Source: Pseudolactococcus laudensis
Lineage (GTDB): Bacteria; Bacillota; Bacilli; Lactobacillales; Streptococcaceae
DNA: 64,000 nt
Assembly (NCBI RefSeq): GCF_013449735.1
Contig: NZ_JACBNY010000002.1
Location: 1-64,000 of the forward strand
Reading direction: 5' to 3'
The position numbers were made by a program, and so were the translations under genes. Numbering within the stretch: position 1 is the stretch's first letter; every line of letters starts with the position of its first letter. The notes below the pieces were generated by a model. It saw only the letters and a list, made by a program, of their open reading frames with translations, was not told the origin of the DNA and did not search any database. Shown here one piece after another: positions 26,387 through 35,050 of the stretch.

Positions 26387-26530
26387 ATGGATATGACGAT
26401 CTCAAAATATAAAAAAGAAACAGTAGAAAAATGTTATTTGGAACTAGTGATTGTGACATTTTTGTCATTACTACCGATAATTGCAGTTATAGCAAGAGGT
26501 TTAATCTTAACTTTTGGATTGAAAAAATAA
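26387..26530 (+). CDS. Small membrane protein of 47 residues
   Basis: ATG after GGGGAGG encodes MDMTISKYKKETVEKCYLEL then VIVTFLSLLPIIAVIARGLI and LTFGLKK. A basic N-terminus and one hydrophobic helix suggest a membrane miniprotein. I do not recognise the family. It stands alone in a 474-base gap between the LPXTG gene and the MucBP-WxL gene; it could be a remnant of a larger membrane protein, but the good ribosome site argues for a real small gene. Confidence 0.4.
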   Translation: MDMTISKYKKETVEKCYLELVIVTFLSLLPIIAVIARGLILTFGLKK

Positions 26531-26650
26531 TCAGAATTCTATTGCGGCAAGATAAGTTGCAAAAAGAAATTTTACTATCAGATGCTTTGCTAAGTTGATT
26601 GATAACATTTTTACAAATGTTTATGTTTTTTATTTAGTAGCACAGCTTTC

Positions 26651-26713
26651 AGGTAAAGCAGTTTCATTATACAATGCTTTGTTTTTTTACCATAGTTTGG
26701 GGGATAATGAAGG
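26651..26713 (+). promoter_or_regulatory. Conserved upstream element of the MucBP-WxL gene
   Basis: AGGTAAAG, then TTTTTTTACCATAGTTTGG and ATAATGAAGG, resembling 22562-22618 in sequence and order. About 70 bases separate it from the ATG at 26784. Confidence 0.5.
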
Positions 26714-26783
26714 AATTGGCTGTTATAAAAGATGATAGGATATAAACAGACATTATCTTTATATTAGATAAAGGAAAATATTA

Positions 26784-29644
26784 ATGGTGAAAAAATTTAA
26801 ACATGATACAAAAGAAACAAACTACCGTATATGGAAGTCAGGAAAAATGTGGCTTTATGCCAGTGTTGCTTTAGCTAGTATAGCAGGCGGTGCAGCACTA
26901 GAAGCACAAGGAATAACATCTAAAGTCTTATCTTATGTAAAAAAAGATTTAGGAAATGATGTTGTAGAGGCATTGGCAAGTACGCCTAGTCTCTTAAACC
27001 GTGGCGATGTCTTGCCGTCAGATTTTTATGCAACGGTAGCAGATTTCTCGGTTCCTTCGACAGTTGGGACAGACTTTGCTAATAATGCGACAAAATCAGT
27101 CAGTGGTTCGATTAATCCAAGGTTTGAAGGCTCAACTTATGTGATTCCCTCTGCTGATAATTCAAATGCGATTGCGGGCTTTAACCAGCCACTTGATCCA
27201 ACAAAAGATTTTTCTATATCAGCTGAAATTACGGTGCCGGATGCACGAGTTGCAGCAGCAGGTATCTATATTTCGGATGTACCCTCAGAAGATATTGTGA
27301 AAAAATTAGGGACAGATTCTGGTAATTACCCAGGTTATTCTGGCTCACTTATAGACAAAAAAGAAGCTTACGATGGTCATTATATGCTCTTTTCTGGTTT
27401 TCATAATTCAGGTGGGTATGTGGCTATTTTGGCTAGTGGTACTGCCTATACACCAATGACAAAGGGAGATAGTCCATATGGTAATTCAAAATATATAGAT
27501 GATGACTATGTTCTTCTAGGTGGTGGTACAGAAGGAAAAAATGTCAAGGTTTGGGCAACCATTAATTACAGCGCTACGACAGGGATTGCAACTGTCATCT
27601 ACCGACACAATTCGACTACTGGCTATACAGCGACGAATAGTGCAAATAATGGTTATACTAAGACTAATAAAACAGCAACCGTACAATTTAAGATTAGTCA
27701 GTCTTCGCCAGTTTATCTAGGTATTGTTGGTAACGGAGATAAAAATGATTCAAAGGGTGATTATACAAGTCGCTCGACTGTGACTTCTGTGACAGGGACT
27801 TATTTGACAAAAGAGCGTTATGTCGAATTTAAAGATGATGCCAGTAATCCTTTACTTGCGCCATCTAAAGTTTTAATGCCACGAGGTGGACGTCTAGGGA
27901 TTGGGAATAACGATCTCAAAACACCTTATTACTTCGATAAACCAGATGTGCCACAAGGTTATACTTATCTCGAAACGCTAAACCCAAGTGTTGGTGATGA
28001 TAAAAATGTTGTTGTTAAATATCAGCGTGATGTTCAAACTGGTTTAGTTGAACGCGTAAACAATTTAACTGGTCAGAAGATGGATCCAAGTAAAAATATT
28101 GTGATTAAGGGTGCGACAAATCAAGATTTATCTGTTAATGTGCCCAAGATATCTGGGTATTACTATGTTAATCAGATCTTAGGAGATGCGACAAGCCCGA
28201 TCTACGCAGCCGATGGGGCAACAGTTGACTTTAAACTGAAGATGGATGATACACCAAACGGGACAGCCACAACTGATAGTCAGGAACAGATAATTGAAAC
28301 GTATATGATGCCTTCTGTACAGGAGCGTATTTTAACAGTCAATAAGCCTGACGGGACAGTCCTGACTGAGAAACAAATGTCAACAACTGATACAGATTTC
28401 AGTCCTATTGGAGGTCAGTATGTTATCCCTGGTTACCGTGCAGTTGTTGATAGTAAGCCTGTTACAGATATAGAGATGTCACAAGGTATCCCTGGAGAAG
28501 TAACAGATCATACGGATAACTTAAAAGCTGCGACTGATAAAACACCTCAAACACACACGATTACCTATCAAGCAGAACCACAAAAAGCAACGATTGCCTA
28601 TCAAGATATGACAACCGGTAAGACGATTAAAACAGATACAATTAACGGTATTTCTGATACAATGATGACTTATGATACAGCTTCTAATATTGCATCGTAC
28701 GTTAAACAAGGATATGTTGTTAAATATAATAACTTCACCGATGGTGCTGAAAAATTTGATAACGTACCAGGTATTGACCAAAGTTATATCGTCGAACTTG
28801 TTCATGATTCAAAAGATCCAGTAGAGACAAAAACACTTAAACATGAAGTTGCCTATACTGTAAAAGATGGCCTTGTCTCAGCCCCTCAAGATTATGCGAC
28901 AGAGACAAAGATTACTTATACTTATTTTGTCGATAAGGTGACAGGAACTATTATTACTAAAGACTTTACAGGTTATGCAGTCAATGGTGATCTTAATCTT
29001 ATCCCTAAGGCACCAAAGTATGACTCGGATCATCCGGATGCTAATGTTGCACAGGATGGCCAAGTAACATTTATTTCGCCTATTGTGCCTAACATCCAAG
29101 GTTATTCGCCTACTGTTTCAGAAAATACAACTATTAAGTATAGTCAAGCCAAGGATGGTGACGTATTAAAGAGTACAGTTTTGTACGTCAATCAAGGGAG
29201 CATCAGACTTTCTACTGTCCCAGATCTTGATTTTGGTAGTCAAATCATTTCACCTAAAAATCGAGGGAAAGTTTATTCAGCAAACTTCTCAGATGATTTA
29301 ATCGTGGATGATGATCGTAAAGTGATTAAGGATGGTTGGCATTTATCGGTGCAACAAACAACACCTCTTACATCAACGGATGGTAAAACGAAATTAAGAC
29401 ACTTACTTTTCTTTCGTGAAACTGACGGGGGAACATTATCTGACTTAGATGGTGGTAGTGATTTAGTTATTTATGACTACACATCCAAATCTGCCTTAGG
29501 CGTTCTTGAAACGGTTAAGCCGACAAGTGATTGGAACAAAAAAATGATGGTGTTGGATTTTATCTGAAAGATAATGGTAATTTTAAAGCAGGAGACTATT
29601 CGACTGTTTTAACCTGGACATTAGGAGCAGGCCCAAGCTTTTAA
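26784..29644 (+). pseudogene. KxYKxGKxW-signal MucBP-WxL surface protein with a late frameshift
   Basis: ATG 26784 (after AAAGGAAAAT) starts ETNYRIWKSGKMWLYASVAL, a KxYKxGKxW-type signal of accessory Sec exported adhesins. A lectin-like domain (residues about 50-350) is followed by MucBP-type repeats (VQTGLVERVNNLTGQKM; ATIAYQDMTTGKTIKTDTI) and a C-terminal WxL domain (LDFGSQIIS, DGWHLSVQQ). An A7 run at 29538-29544 breaks the frame: the product ends WNKKMMVLDFI at 29567, while one base away it reads KNDGVGFYLKDNG and VLTWTLGAGPSF to TAA at 29642. The lost tail is the second WxL motif, so wall binding is probably impaired unless slippage restores it. Confidence 0.8.
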
Positions 29645-29697
29645 ACATTGACAAGAAAATGAATAATGGTTTGTTACGACTACTCGATAGAATAAAA

Positions 29698-29745
29698 AAA
29701 TAGCATTTTCAACCGGTAGATTTTGGTTGGAAGTGCTATTTGTTT
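29698..29745 (+). terminator. Rho-independent terminator after the MucBP-WxL gene
   Basis: AAATAGCATTTTCAACC pairs with GGTTGGAAGTGCTATTT (two G-T pairs), followed by TGTTTAGTTTTT. Confidence 0.8.
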
Positions 29746-29773
29746 AGTTTTTAACTCATGTTTTTATGTCAAC

Positions 29774-29807
29774 AAAAAAAGCCTATCTTGGTTAAAATAG
29801 GCTTTCC
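29774..29807 (-). terminator. Terminator of the LysM/CHAP gene
   Basis: On the minus strand AAAGCCTAT pairs with ATAGGCTTT around a 10-base loop and is followed by a T run. It lies just downstream of the stop at 29811. Confidence 0.85.
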
Positions 29808-29810
29808 TAA

Positions 29811-31358
29811 TTAATAATTCATATGGATATATGATGCAGCGCTTTTAGGAATAGTACGTGTACTTGTTTTTCCAAGGCCTGCTGCGCCATTCATTTCTTT
29901 GACAGTAACACTATCGCCAGATACACCGATGACAACTGCAACGTGACCATAATTAGCATCGGCACCTGCACTACCAGGGGCAAAGACAGCAATCGTCGAA
30001 TTGGCAACAGGCTGATCATCAACTTGGAGCCCTTCACGGCTAGCATTCGCTGCCCAGTCTTTTGCATTGCCCCACCAATCGCCCATATGAGCTTTGAAAA
30101 CGTCTTTGACGTACCAAGTACAGTTTTCAGCAGCGTAAGTATTCCCAGTGCTGTAAGGTCCTTGGTTGACATCAATAGGTACTGCAACATTGCCGTCAAA
30201 ATCAACGTAATCTTTGAGCAAATCATACCATTTTTGAGCATTTGCTTCGATCGTATCTACTTTAGTTTGAGGATCTGCTAGCGCCACACCCTCATAATAG
30301 AGTGACCAGTCTAGACTTGCCTGAACTGGATCAGTTGCGTTACCAACAATATCTTTGACGTTAGTAAATGCACCGTTTAATTCTGTAGAAACTAAGTTCA
30401 TTTGAACATCAAGTGATAGCGTTCTAGATTCAGCATTTGCCCAACGGTTACCATTGACCATATTAGACCAACCAGACCATTGGAAAACTCCAGCAACACC
30501 ACCAGAATCATTGACTGTTTCTGGATTGAAACCTGATTCACGTTCAGCAACAGCTAAGGCACCAGATGCACCTTCAAGTGTAAAGCCTTCTTGCGCCATT
30601 AAATGGTTAGCAATATCGATGGCATTTTGTGCATTATCTACAGATAGATTAGTTTCGCTAGCTAATGTTTCTGCTGAAATACTTAAAATACCACCGTTGA
30701 TTGTTTTGGCAGGTTTAATAATTAACTCTTGACCTGCAAAAATGTAATCAGTACTAGAAAGTTTTGAATGTTTAACAATATCCTCGACTGAGACATTTTG
30801 TGCTTGGGCAATATCCCATAACGTGTCACCAGATTTAACAGTATAAGTAACTGCAGGTATGACAATAGGTTCAGGACGTTTAGCGGCAACAGCAGGTTTA
30901 ATTACTAGTTCTTGCCCAATATAGATGAAATCTGTATTGTTCAGCTTAGAATATTTAATAATGTCCTCAACTGAGACACCATGTGTTTGGGCGATTCGTG
31001 ATAAGGTATCACCAGCTTGAACGGTATAAGTTACCGCAGGCTGAGCTTTAGCTGGTGCAGTTGATGTTTTAGCAACAGTTGGTGTCGGTATGATTTGCGC
31101 AGGTTGGCTAGTTTCGATGGTTTGACCAGTTGAAATTTGAGCAGGATCTGAAATCCCATTAAGCGCAGTTAGCGCCTCAACACTAGTATTAAATTTTTGG
31201 ACGATATTCCAAAGGTTATCGCCAGATTCAACGGTATATGTATCTGCTGAGGCTGCATTTGAAAATGCAAAAACGCCTGCGACTGTACTGGCACTAAGTG
31301 CTAACTTTACTGCAGTTTTATTATATTGATCGATGATTGGTTGGTCGTGCTTACCCAT
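29811..31358 (-). CDS. Secreted cell-wall hydrolase with three LysM, lysozyme-like and CHAP domains
   Basis: A 515-residue exported peptidoglycan hydrolase. After a signal peptide (cleaved about ASA, residue 38) come three LysM modules: TYTVESGDNLWNIVQKF (39-83), TYTVQAGDTLSRIAQTH (110-153) and TYTVKSGDTLWDIAQAQ (170-214), joined by Pro/Ala/Thr linkers. Residues about 225-375 resemble the phage-tail lysozyme fold (ALAVAERESGFNPETVNDSGGVAG, with a candidate catalytic Glu). The C-terminal CHAP amidase has AAENCTWYVKD (Cys) and NYGHVAVV (His). A role in cell separation or wall turnover is likely. It lies between the WxL cluster and livH on the opposite strand. Confidence 0.88.
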   Translation of the reverse strand: MGKHDQPIIDQYNKTAVKLALSASTVAGVFAFSNAASADTYTVESGDNLWNIVQKFNTSVEALTALNGISDPAQISTGQTIETSQPAQIIPTPTVAKTSTAPAKAQPAVTYTVQAGDTLSRIAQTHGVSVEDIIKYSKLNNTDFIYIGQELVIKPAVAAKRPEPIVIPAVTYTVKSGDTLWDIAQAQNVSVEDIVKHSKLSSTDYIFAGQELIIKPAKTINGGILSISAETLASETNLSVDNAQNAIDIANHLMAQEGFTLEGASGALAVAERESGFNPETVNDSGGVAGVFQWSGWSNMVNGNRWANAESRTLSLDVQMNLVSTELNGAFTNVKDIVGNATDPVQASLDWSLYYEGVALADPQTKVDTIEANAQKWYDLLKDYVDFDGNVAVPIDVNQGPYSTGNTYAAENCTWYVKDVFKAHMGDWWGNAKDWAANASREGLQVDDQPVANSTIAVFAPGSAGADANYGHVAVVIGVSGDSVTVKEMNGAAGLGKTSTRTIPKSAASYIHMNY

Positions 31359-31404
31359 AACTTCTGTCCCTTCTCTGTGTACAATAATTTACTATGTATC
31401 TCAC

Positions 31405-31413
31405 ATTATACCA
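31405..31413 (-). promoter_or_regulatory. Extended -10 promoter of the LysM/CHAP gene
   Basis: Minus-strand TG-G-TATAAT, 47 bases before the ATG. The word ACGATATAT occurs three times in the 31430-31555 stretch upstream, a possible regulator site. Confidence 0.6.
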
Positions 31414-31482
31414 TAGATTGTCTAAAACATGAAACGATATATAAAAAAATGATTAAGAATCAATTAAATCAAAGGAATCAAC

Positions 31483-31510
31483 TTGAATTTTCTGAAAATT
31501 GTGGTAAAAT
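31483..31510 (+). promoter_or_regulatory. livH promoter with a perfect CodY box
   Basis: TTGAAT (31483-31488), 16-bp spacer, TAAAAT (31505-31510). AATTTTCTGAAAATT (31486-31500) equals the CodY consensus at all 15 positions and overlaps the -35 and spacer. Confidence 0.85.
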
Positions 31511-31628
31511 GAGTAAGATAATTGTCTAGTACAACGATATATAACGATATATGATGAAGTAATCATTGAGTAGTAACGTTGGAAATGTGACATAAATTAA
31601 ATATAAAATATAAAAATGGAGAAAAGCA

Positions 31629-32510
31629 ATGCAAATTATTGTAAATGGCTTGATTCTCGGAAGTGTCTATGCGTTGATTGCGCTTGGTTACACAATGGTT
31701 TACGGGATTATCAAGCTGATTAACTTTGCGCACGGAGATGTTTATATGATGGGCGCTTTTATGGGCTATTATTTTATCAACAGCTTACATTTGAACTTTT
31801 TCGTCGCTTTAATTTTATCGATGGCTGGTTGTGCCCTTTTGGGGATGGCAATCGAATTTCTGGCGTACCGTCCTTTACGTAAATCGACCAAAGTAGCGGC
31901 TCTGATTACGGCGATAGGTGTATCATTTTTACTTGAAAATGTCATGATTTACTTCGTTGGTTCGGCCTCTCGTCAATTTCCTAATGCCATTAAAGTCACG
32001 AAATACGCCTTTGCGGGGGTTACAATCACTAACGTTCAGTTGATGATCTTGGTGACGGCTGTGATTTTGATGGTGCTCTTACAGCTCATCGTCAAGAAAA
32101 CGAAGATGGGGAAAGCTATGCGTGCAGTCTCTGTTGAGGCTGATGCCGCTCGTTTGATGGGGATTAATGTCGACCGAACAATCAGCTTTACTTTTGCCCT
32201 AGGTTCAGCACTTGCTGGTGCGGCAGGTGTCTTGATTGGTCTTTACTATGGCTCTATCGACCCACTCATGGGTATGGCGCCGGGTCTTAAAGCCTTTGTA
32301 GCGGCTGTTCTCGGTGGGATTGGGATTATTCCTGGTGCCGCGCTTGGTGGGATTGTTATTGGCCTACTCGAAACAGTAGCACAGTCCTTACCTGGTAAAC
32401 TCTCGTGGGTCGCGGGTTACAAGGATGCCGTTGTTTACGCTGTCTTAATTATCATTCTTTTAATTCGTCCTGCCGGCATTCTTGGCAAAAACGTGAAAGA
32501 GAAGGTGTAA
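31629..32510 (+). CDS. livH: Branched-chain amino acid ABC transporter permease LivH
   Basis: One of two membrane subunits of the leucine/isoleucine/valine importer. The 293-residue protein has about eight helices, with the family start MQIIVNGLILGSVYALIALG and YTMVYGIIKLINFAHGD, and the EAA-like loop RAVSVEADAARLMGINVDR that contacts the ATPases. It begins a four-gene operon livHMGF with a perfect CodY box upstream and a TGGAGAAA ribosome site. The binding-protein genes are not next to it, but at 17-21 kb. Confidence 0.95.
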   Translation: MQIIVNGLILGSVYALIALGYTMVYGIIKLINFAHGDVYMMGAFMGYYFINSLHLNFFVALILSMAGCALLGMAIEFLAYRPLRKSTKVAALITAIGVSFLLENVMIYFVGSASRQFPNAIKVTKYAFAGVTITNVQLMILVTAVILMVLLQLIVKKTKMGKAMRAVSVEADAARLMGINVDRTISFTFALGSALAGAAGVLIGLYYGSIDPLMGMAPGLKAFVAAVLGGIGIIPGAALGGIVIGLLETVAQSLPGKLSWVAGYKDAVVYAVLIIILLIRPAGILGKNVKEKV

Positions 32511-32514
32511 GCTG

Positions 32515-33474
32515 ATGAAAAAAAATCTAAAAACAAATCTCATCTGGCTAGCGATTATTGCCGTTGTCTATGCGATTCTTTTAGCCTTAATCGTCGCGGG
32601 CATCATTAACGCCTTTGTCGCACAAATCATCACGCAAATCGGGATCAACCTAATCGTTGCTGTCGGCCTCAACCTCGTCATCGGTTTCACAGGACAATTT
32701 TCATTTGGCTCGGCCGGGTTCATGGCGATTGGCGCTTATACATCGGCCATTGTCACAGCGCGTATGGCGCCAACTTGGGGCTCAATTTTCTTGTCAATGC
32801 TGATTGGTGCAATTGTTGCCGGTGTTGTTGCGGTCATCGTTGGCTACCCAACTCTGCGTTTGAAGGGTGATTACTTGGCCATTGCGACGCTTGGTGTCTC
32901 TGAAATCATTCGGATTCTGATCATGAATGGTGGCGATTTAACCAATGGTGCGGCCGGTTTGTCAGGAATTATCCTCTTTACAGACTGGGGTATGACCTTC
33001 ATCTTTGCTGTTGTGATTATCATTTTGATTCTGAATTTTATCAATTCACCTTCAGGTCGTGCGACACTTTCAGTACGTGAAGATGAAATCGCCTCTGAAT
33101 CCATGGGTGTCAATGTCACTCGCGTCAAAGTGATTGCTTTCACCCTTGGTGCTATGGTGACAGCCGTTGCAGGGAGTCTGTACGCTGGCTTTATCGGAAC
33201 AGTCACACCTAAAGATTTCACATGGATGAAATCAGTTGATGCCTTGATTATCGTTGTACTCGGTGGTTTAGGATCTATCACAGGGACTGTTATCGCAGCC
33301 ATTATTTTAGGCTTACTTAATATGTTCCTTCAAGATTTCGGCGCTATCCGAATGATTATCTACTCACTTGTCTTGATCTTAGTGATGATTTTCCGTCCAG
33401 GTGGCTTACTTGGCACATGGGAATTCAAAATCTCACGGTTTTTCAATAAAAAAGAAAAAAAGGAGGCTAAATAA
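32515..33474 (+). CDS. livM: Branched-chain amino acid ABC transporter permease LivM
   Basis: The second membrane subunit, 319 residues and about ten helices. Family segments are LIVAVGLNLVIGFTGQFSFG and FMAIGAYTSAIV, and the coupling loop LSVREDEIASESMGVNVTR. It starts 4 bases after livH and its stop overlaps the livG start, so it is translationally coupled. Confidence 0.95.
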   Translation: MKKNLKTNLIWLAIIAVVYAILLALIVAGIINAFVAQIITQIGINLIVAVGLNLVIGFTGQFSFGSAGFMAIGAYTSAIVTARMAPTWGSIFLSMLIGAIVAGVVAVIVGYPTLRLKGDYLAIATLGVSEIIRILIMNGGDLTNGAAGLSGIILFTDWGMTFIFAVVIIILILNFINSPSGRATLSVREDEIASESMGVNVTRVKVIAFTLGAMVTAVAGSLYAGFIGTVTPKDFTWMKSVDALIIVVLGGLGSITGTVIAAIILGLLNMFLQDFGAIRMIIYSLVLILVMIFRPGGLLGTWEFKISRFFNKKEKKEAK

Positions 33475-34238
33475 TGGCACTTCTTGAAGTTAAAAATCTA
33501 ACTAAAAATTTCGGTGGTTTGACGGCCGTCGGTGATGTGAATATCGAACTTGGTGATTCTGAGCTTGTTGGCTTGATTGGCCCAAATGGCGCTGGGAAAA
33601 CAACGCTGTTTAACCTTTTGACTGGTGTGTATGAGCCTTCTGAAGGAACGGTGAGTTTAGATGGAAAAATTCTAAACGGTATGCCGACTTATAAAATCGC
33701 TGCTGCTGGTTTATCACGGACCTTCCAAAACATCCGCTTGTTTAAAGATTTGAGCGTTTTGGATAATGTGTTGATTGCCATGGGCACACGTAAAAAATCT
33801 AAATTGATTGAATCATTCTTGCGCTTGCCAGGCTATTATAAGCAAGAAGAAGAAATGAAAAAAGAAGCACTAGAACTGTTGGCCATCTTTGATTTAGATG
33901 TCAAATATGATAGCCTAGCGAAAAACTTGCCTTATGGTGAACAACGTCGTTTGGAAATCGTTCGGGCGCTTGCAACACAACCTAAAATTCTATTTTTAGA
34001 TGAGCCTGCAGCTGGCATGAACCCGCAAGAAACAGCGGAATTGACAGCCTTGATCAAACAAATTCAACAACAGTTTAATATCACGATTCTTTTAATCGAA
34101 CATGATATGAGCTTGGTTATGAATGTAACAGAGCGGATCTACGTGCTAGAATATGGTCGTCTCATTGCTCATGGGACACCAGATGAAATCAAGCATAACA
34201 AGCGTGTAATCGAGGCATACTTAGGAGGAGAAGCATAA
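33474..34238 (+). CDS. livG: Branched-chain amino acid ABC transporter ATP-binding protein LivG
   Basis: The first ATPase subunit, 254 residues. Walker A is GLIGPNGAGKTTLFN (about residues 34-48). The signature is the LivG-type NLPYGEQRRLEI, Walker B is KILFLDEPAAGMNP, and the switch His is in LLIEHDMSLV. The gene overlaps both neighbours by one base, as expected of a stoichiometric operon. Confidence 0.96.
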   Translation: MALLEVKNLTKNFGGLTAVGDVNIELGDSELVGLIGPNGAGKTTLFNLLTGVYEPSEGTVSLDGKILNGMPTYKIAAAGLSRTFQNIRLFKDLSVLDNVLIAMGTRKKSKLIESFLRLPGYYKQEEEMKKEALELLAIFDLDVKYDSLAKNLPYGEQRRLEIVRALATQPKILFLDEPAAGMNPQETAELTALIKQIQQQFNITILLIEHDMSLVMNVTERIYVLEYGRLIAHGTPDEIKHNKRVIEAYLGGEA

Positions 34239-34948
34239 TGGCTATGTTAGAAGTTAAAAACCTTGACGTCCATTATGGTGTCATCCAAGGTGTTCGAGAT
34301 GTCTCTTTTGAGGTCAATCAAGGCGAAGTTGTTTCCTTAATCGGTGCCAATGGTGCTGGGAAAACCTCTATTCTTCGAACAATTTCAGGTCTTGTTAGAC
34401 CCTCAAATGGGACAATTACCTTTGAAGGACAAGAGATTCAAAAAACACCCGCCCAAAAAATCGTGGCAAGTGGTCTATCTCAAGTCCCAGAAGGACGTCA
34501 TGTTTTCCCAGGTCTCTCTGTCTTAGAAAACTTGGAAATGGGTGCTTTCTTGCGTAAAAATCGTGAAGAAAATGCGCAAAATCTCAAACACGTTTTCCAA
34601 CGTTTTCCACGTCTGGAAGAACGTAAAACACAGGATGCGGCGACCCTTTCAGGTGGTGAACAACAAATGCTTGCCATGGGTCGTGCCTTGATGAGCCAAC
34701 CTAAACTTTTGTTGTTAGATGAGCCATCAATGGGATTGGCACCGATTTTCATTCAAGAAATATTTGAGATTATCAAAGATATCCAAAAACAAGGCACAAC
34801 CGTTTTATTGATTGAGCAAAATGCCAATATGGCACTCTCAATCGCTGATCGTGGCTATGTTTTGGAAACAGGTAAAGTCATCTTGTCTGGTACAGGTAAA
34901 GAATTGCTTGCATCAGATGAAGTTCGTAAGGCTTATCTGGGTGGTTAA
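34238..34948 (+). CDS. livF: Branched-chain amino acid ABC transporter ATP-binding protein LivF
   Basis: The second ATPase, 236 residues. Walker A is SLIGANGAGKTSIL, signature is LSGGEQQMLAMGRAL, Walker B is LLLLDEPSMGLAP, and LLIEQNA carries Gln where LivG has the switch His, as is normal for LivF. It ends the operon before a terminator. Confidence 0.96.
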   Translation: MAMLEVKNLDVHYGVIQGVRDVSFEVNQGEVVSLIGANGAGKTSILRTISGLVRPSNGTITFEGQEIQKTPAQKIVASGLSQVPEGRHVFPGLSVLENLEMGAFLRKNREENAQNLKHVFQRFPRLEERKTQDAATLSGGEQQMLAMGRALMSQPKLLLLDEPSMGLAPIFIQEIFEIIKDIQKQGTTVLLIEQNANMALSIADRGYVLETGKVILSGTGKELLASDEVRKAYLGG

Positions 34949-34950
34949 TA

Positions 34951-34988
34951 CAGACAAAAGCCAAGGTTTTAAACTTTGGTCTTTTGTG
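34951..34988 (+). terminator. Terminator of livHMGF
   Basis: ACAAAAGCCAAGGTTT with AAACTTTGGTCTTTTGT forms a long stem with single mismatches; the T run is short, so termination may be incomplete. Confidence 0.65.
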
Positions 34989-35014
34989 TGTTTCTAGTGA
35001 AGGATTAAAATAAA

Positions 35015-35046
35015 CGGGTTCCCTCACCCCGAAAATCAAAAAGGAG
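35015..35046 (+). promoter_or_regulatory. preQ1-I-like riboswitch over the ribosome site of the queuosine transporter
   Basis: CGGG (35015-35018) pairs with CCCG (35028-35031); the C before it is in the position of the ligand-reading cytosine of preQ1-I aptamers. The loop TTCCCTCA is followed by the A-rich tail AAAATCAAAAAAGGAG, which includes the Shine-Dalgarno. Loop TTCC can pair with GGAG to form the H-type pseudoknot, hiding the ribosome site when preQ1 is bound. Gene identity downstream supports the call. Confidence 0.75.
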
Positions 35047-35050
35047 TAAC

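Noticed and set aside
32871-33302. 143-codon minus-strand frame inside livM
   Set aside because: It is the shadow of a strongly conserved membrane-protein gene.
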